The notes below the pieces were generated by a model. The model was not told the DNA's origin. It worked only from the letters and a program-made list of their open reading frames with translations, and did no database searches. 64,000 nt of DNA, from positions 2,315,677-2,379,676 of the forward strand of contig JAQFVV010012405.1 in assembly GCA_028023455.1 (NCBI GenBank), read 5' to 3'. Shown here one piece after another: positions 61,901 through 64,000 of this stretch (position 1 is its first letter; the number at the start of each line of letters is the position of its first letter). A program made the translations under genes and the position numbers. The DNA is from Epiperipatus broadwayi (Eukaryota > Onychophora > Udeonychophora > Euonychophora > Peripatidae).

Positions 61901-63932
61901 TTTATTGTGATAGAATCCGATTTTTGAACCCAATTAAAGATTGGTGATGAGCATACTTACTGTTGGTAATACTAGCCAAACAACAGTAATATTTCTGCTC
62001 ATCATAGTTCATTTATATAGAGATCTCTATCAACTTAATAATATAGAGAGAATATGGCTTATGAGATCTGAGCTCTCTGGACATTTTTATTTGTTTAATC
62101 TGGTGCTATTAACCAAAACTGATCATAGTACTGCCAGCAACTCAAATTCAAACTTTCTTTCAAAATGTGGTAATAACATCAGCACTGAATAATAGCTTGA
62201 GACACAAGAAATTCATCCACAATATTATACTATTTAAATTTATAATATCTTAATGAATTGATGAAATGCAAGAACGAGCATTAAACAGAGACCAAAGTTT
62301 AAAATTTAACAATCTTTTATTCCATGCTGTAGAATACTCTAAATGCATCAATACACTCTCCTCAGATAAATGAACTCATCCAAAATGGAGAGTATGACCA
62401 TCAATAAGACTTTAAAAATAATTTTGCTATTATATAATCTAATGGTTTTTAATAGCTTCCACTATCCTATTTATTAATTATTATAAACAAAAATATTTTT
62501 TTATTCTTCTGCTCTCCCTGATATGCCGTTCAAAAATGAAATAAAATTAGTAATCAAATAAAATTCTAAAAAAGAAATATGTATATACATATATAATATT
62601 ATATTTAACGGAATATAAATACACATACAAATATATAATATATTTTTGAATAAAGTACATTAGTATTAAAGATAACAATCTACTTTAACTAATTAATATT
62701 AATTCATGAATGTAAGGTATTAAAAATTTTGCCACCTGACACATATAGATGAAACGGTCTTACTAATCTCCTATGGAAATGTAATTTTCCAATTTTTGAA
62801 ATTGTTCCAAGCTATTTATACATGATTAAGTATATTTTATCTTTAGATTTTTTTCTTTTACGCTAGCAAACAATTGGTTAAGTCTATCCTTAGTTTTTCT
62901 GATATCATTCTGGTTGCAGTGGTGCATTTTTTTCATAATCTATCAACATGTAGAATTTTGGAAGGAATCAGCACCTGTTATTACAATTTATGGACAAGAT
63001 ATAAATTTTTCAAATGATAATGAATATAGTTTTCTTTTCAAAATAAGGCTAGATTTTTCAGATTCTTCTTCTATGGAGTTACATGCTAGGGAAAGATGAA
63101 TGAATACCTGTGGATGAGCAGTAGCAATGTATATTATGGCAGCACACATATTTAGTTTGCTGGATCATGTGTAGTTATTTTTATTTCACTGCAAATATAT
63201 GGTTTGTTGTATACTAACTTCACAGCAGATGGTAAGCAGTTTGGCTCACTCTCTAGCAAAATACATTGTTCTCTAATTAATTATCATAGTCCTTGTATAA
63301 ACAATCATTATTGCAGTCAAAAAACATGTTGGTAAACTCTTTTAATCTATTTCCCTCTAAAATCACCTTATCTGGTTTAAATCAATCTTTAATTATGTGT
63401 TTCTTGATGAAAAACTTTTTTTTTCCAAAATTAAAATTAAGAACAGAGAGGATAAGGAAACGGAGAGAAAAATATTGCCCTTGTATAAATTTGAATTTGT
63501 TTCAAAACAAACCATGTTTAAATATTAATTTTTAAAAATAACTTGATAATCTCTTTAAATATAATAATTCTGATTTATTTTCTCTCTATTACAGTTATGT
63601 TATTTTTTTTCTTTTAATAAAGAGATCTAAAAATATTTAAAATTAGAATATATGCTGACACATTTGATCTCTACCATGCCCTTCTGTCCCTTTTGCACAT
63701 TATTATAATGACTATATTTGTAGCTAACTATAAAAGGCTGCACTATATTATTTTTATTTAGTCTTGCAATTTGTAAGATCATTATAAATCTTTAAGTTAG
63801 TATGTTTTTAATATTTTGTGAAAAGATTATAAGGGATGTAGCATCTTTTATGATGGATTATATTTGTTAAATAAAAATTATATATTTACTATTAATTTGT
63901 TAATTTATTATTTATATATTTTTTCTTAAAAA

Positions 63933-63933
<1 letters not shown>
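61901..63933. other. AT-rich DNA without recognised features
   Basis: Small frames at 61941-62192 (83 codons), 62914-63099 (61 codons) and 63293-63535 (80 codons) have no motif, no plausible splice partners and normal AT-biased composition, so none is called. Confidence 0.45.

Positions 63934-64000
<67 letters not shown>
63934..64000. repeat. (ATT)n microsatellite at the window edge
   Basis: Uninterrupted ATT units run from 63934 to the end of the window and probably beyond. Confidence 0.95.

Noticed and set aside
62914-63099. 61-codon + frame with a hydrophilic peptide
   Set aside because: No family resemblance, no convincing splice sites around it and no support from neighbouring exons.

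Overview
This window is AT-rich animal nuclear DNA. It has small exons with GT-AG borders, introns of several kilobases, microsatellites, and a dense, nested load of transposable elements. The mix of RTE-clade LINEs, Penelope-like elements with GIY-YIG endonucleases, a hAT, Tigger-like and possibly piggyBac-like DNA elements, and an LTR element with an arthropod-style gag suggests an invertebrate, most likely an arthropod. The species cannot be fixed from sequence alone. Very little of the window is host coding sequence.

Layout. From 1 to about 14 kb lies part of a host gene on the + strand. Two convincing exons (1495-1576 and 7515-7670) encode a coiled-coil/zinc-finger segment resembling SCAPER (S-phase cyclin A-associated protein in the ER). 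Two weaker phase-0 exon candidates follow at 9332-9379 and 13633-13701. The intron between the good exons holds a 185-nt pyrimidine tract and a nearly full-length reverse-oriented LINE (3577-6849). The next introns hold a possible piggyBac-type MITE (10147-10913) and a clear Tigger-like MITE (11352-12329). From 14.2 to 17.4 kb there are A-rich tandem repeats and a decayed Penelope-like element. From 20.7 to 27.5 kb there is an old rearranged RTE LINE, with its 5' half inverted at the point where its 3' half begins, and a hAT transposon (24133-27237) inserted in it with an 8-bp target duplication.

From 27.7 to 43.8 kb there are two copies of a 2.3-kb solo-LTR-like repeat (27671-29971 and 39418-43834). 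Between them lie two fold-back repeats and a complete LTR element (32720-39407) with 1.87-kb LTRs that carries only gag. The second solo copy contains a further 2.1-kb repeat (41006-43131), related to one at 58799 onward. From 44 to 50 kb there is a cluster of Penelope-like pieces in both orientations, with an intronless, truncated, frameshifted gamma-tubulin copy between them (46595-47618). From 51.9 to 55.2 kb there is a second nearly intact RTE LINE with a 10-bp target-site duplication; its single long ORF has one in-frame stop near the C-terminus. A Penelope tail with a tRNA-like module, a decayed LINE, the second copy of the 2.1-kb repeat and unremarkable AT-rich DNA complete the window, which ends in an (ATT)n microsatellite.

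No operon-like or cooperating host gene set is present. What the window records is successive insertions, and several can be ordered by nesting: decayed LINE before hAT; solo LTR before the 2.1-kb insertion. No CRISPR array, rRNA gene or convincing functional tRNA gene was seen.
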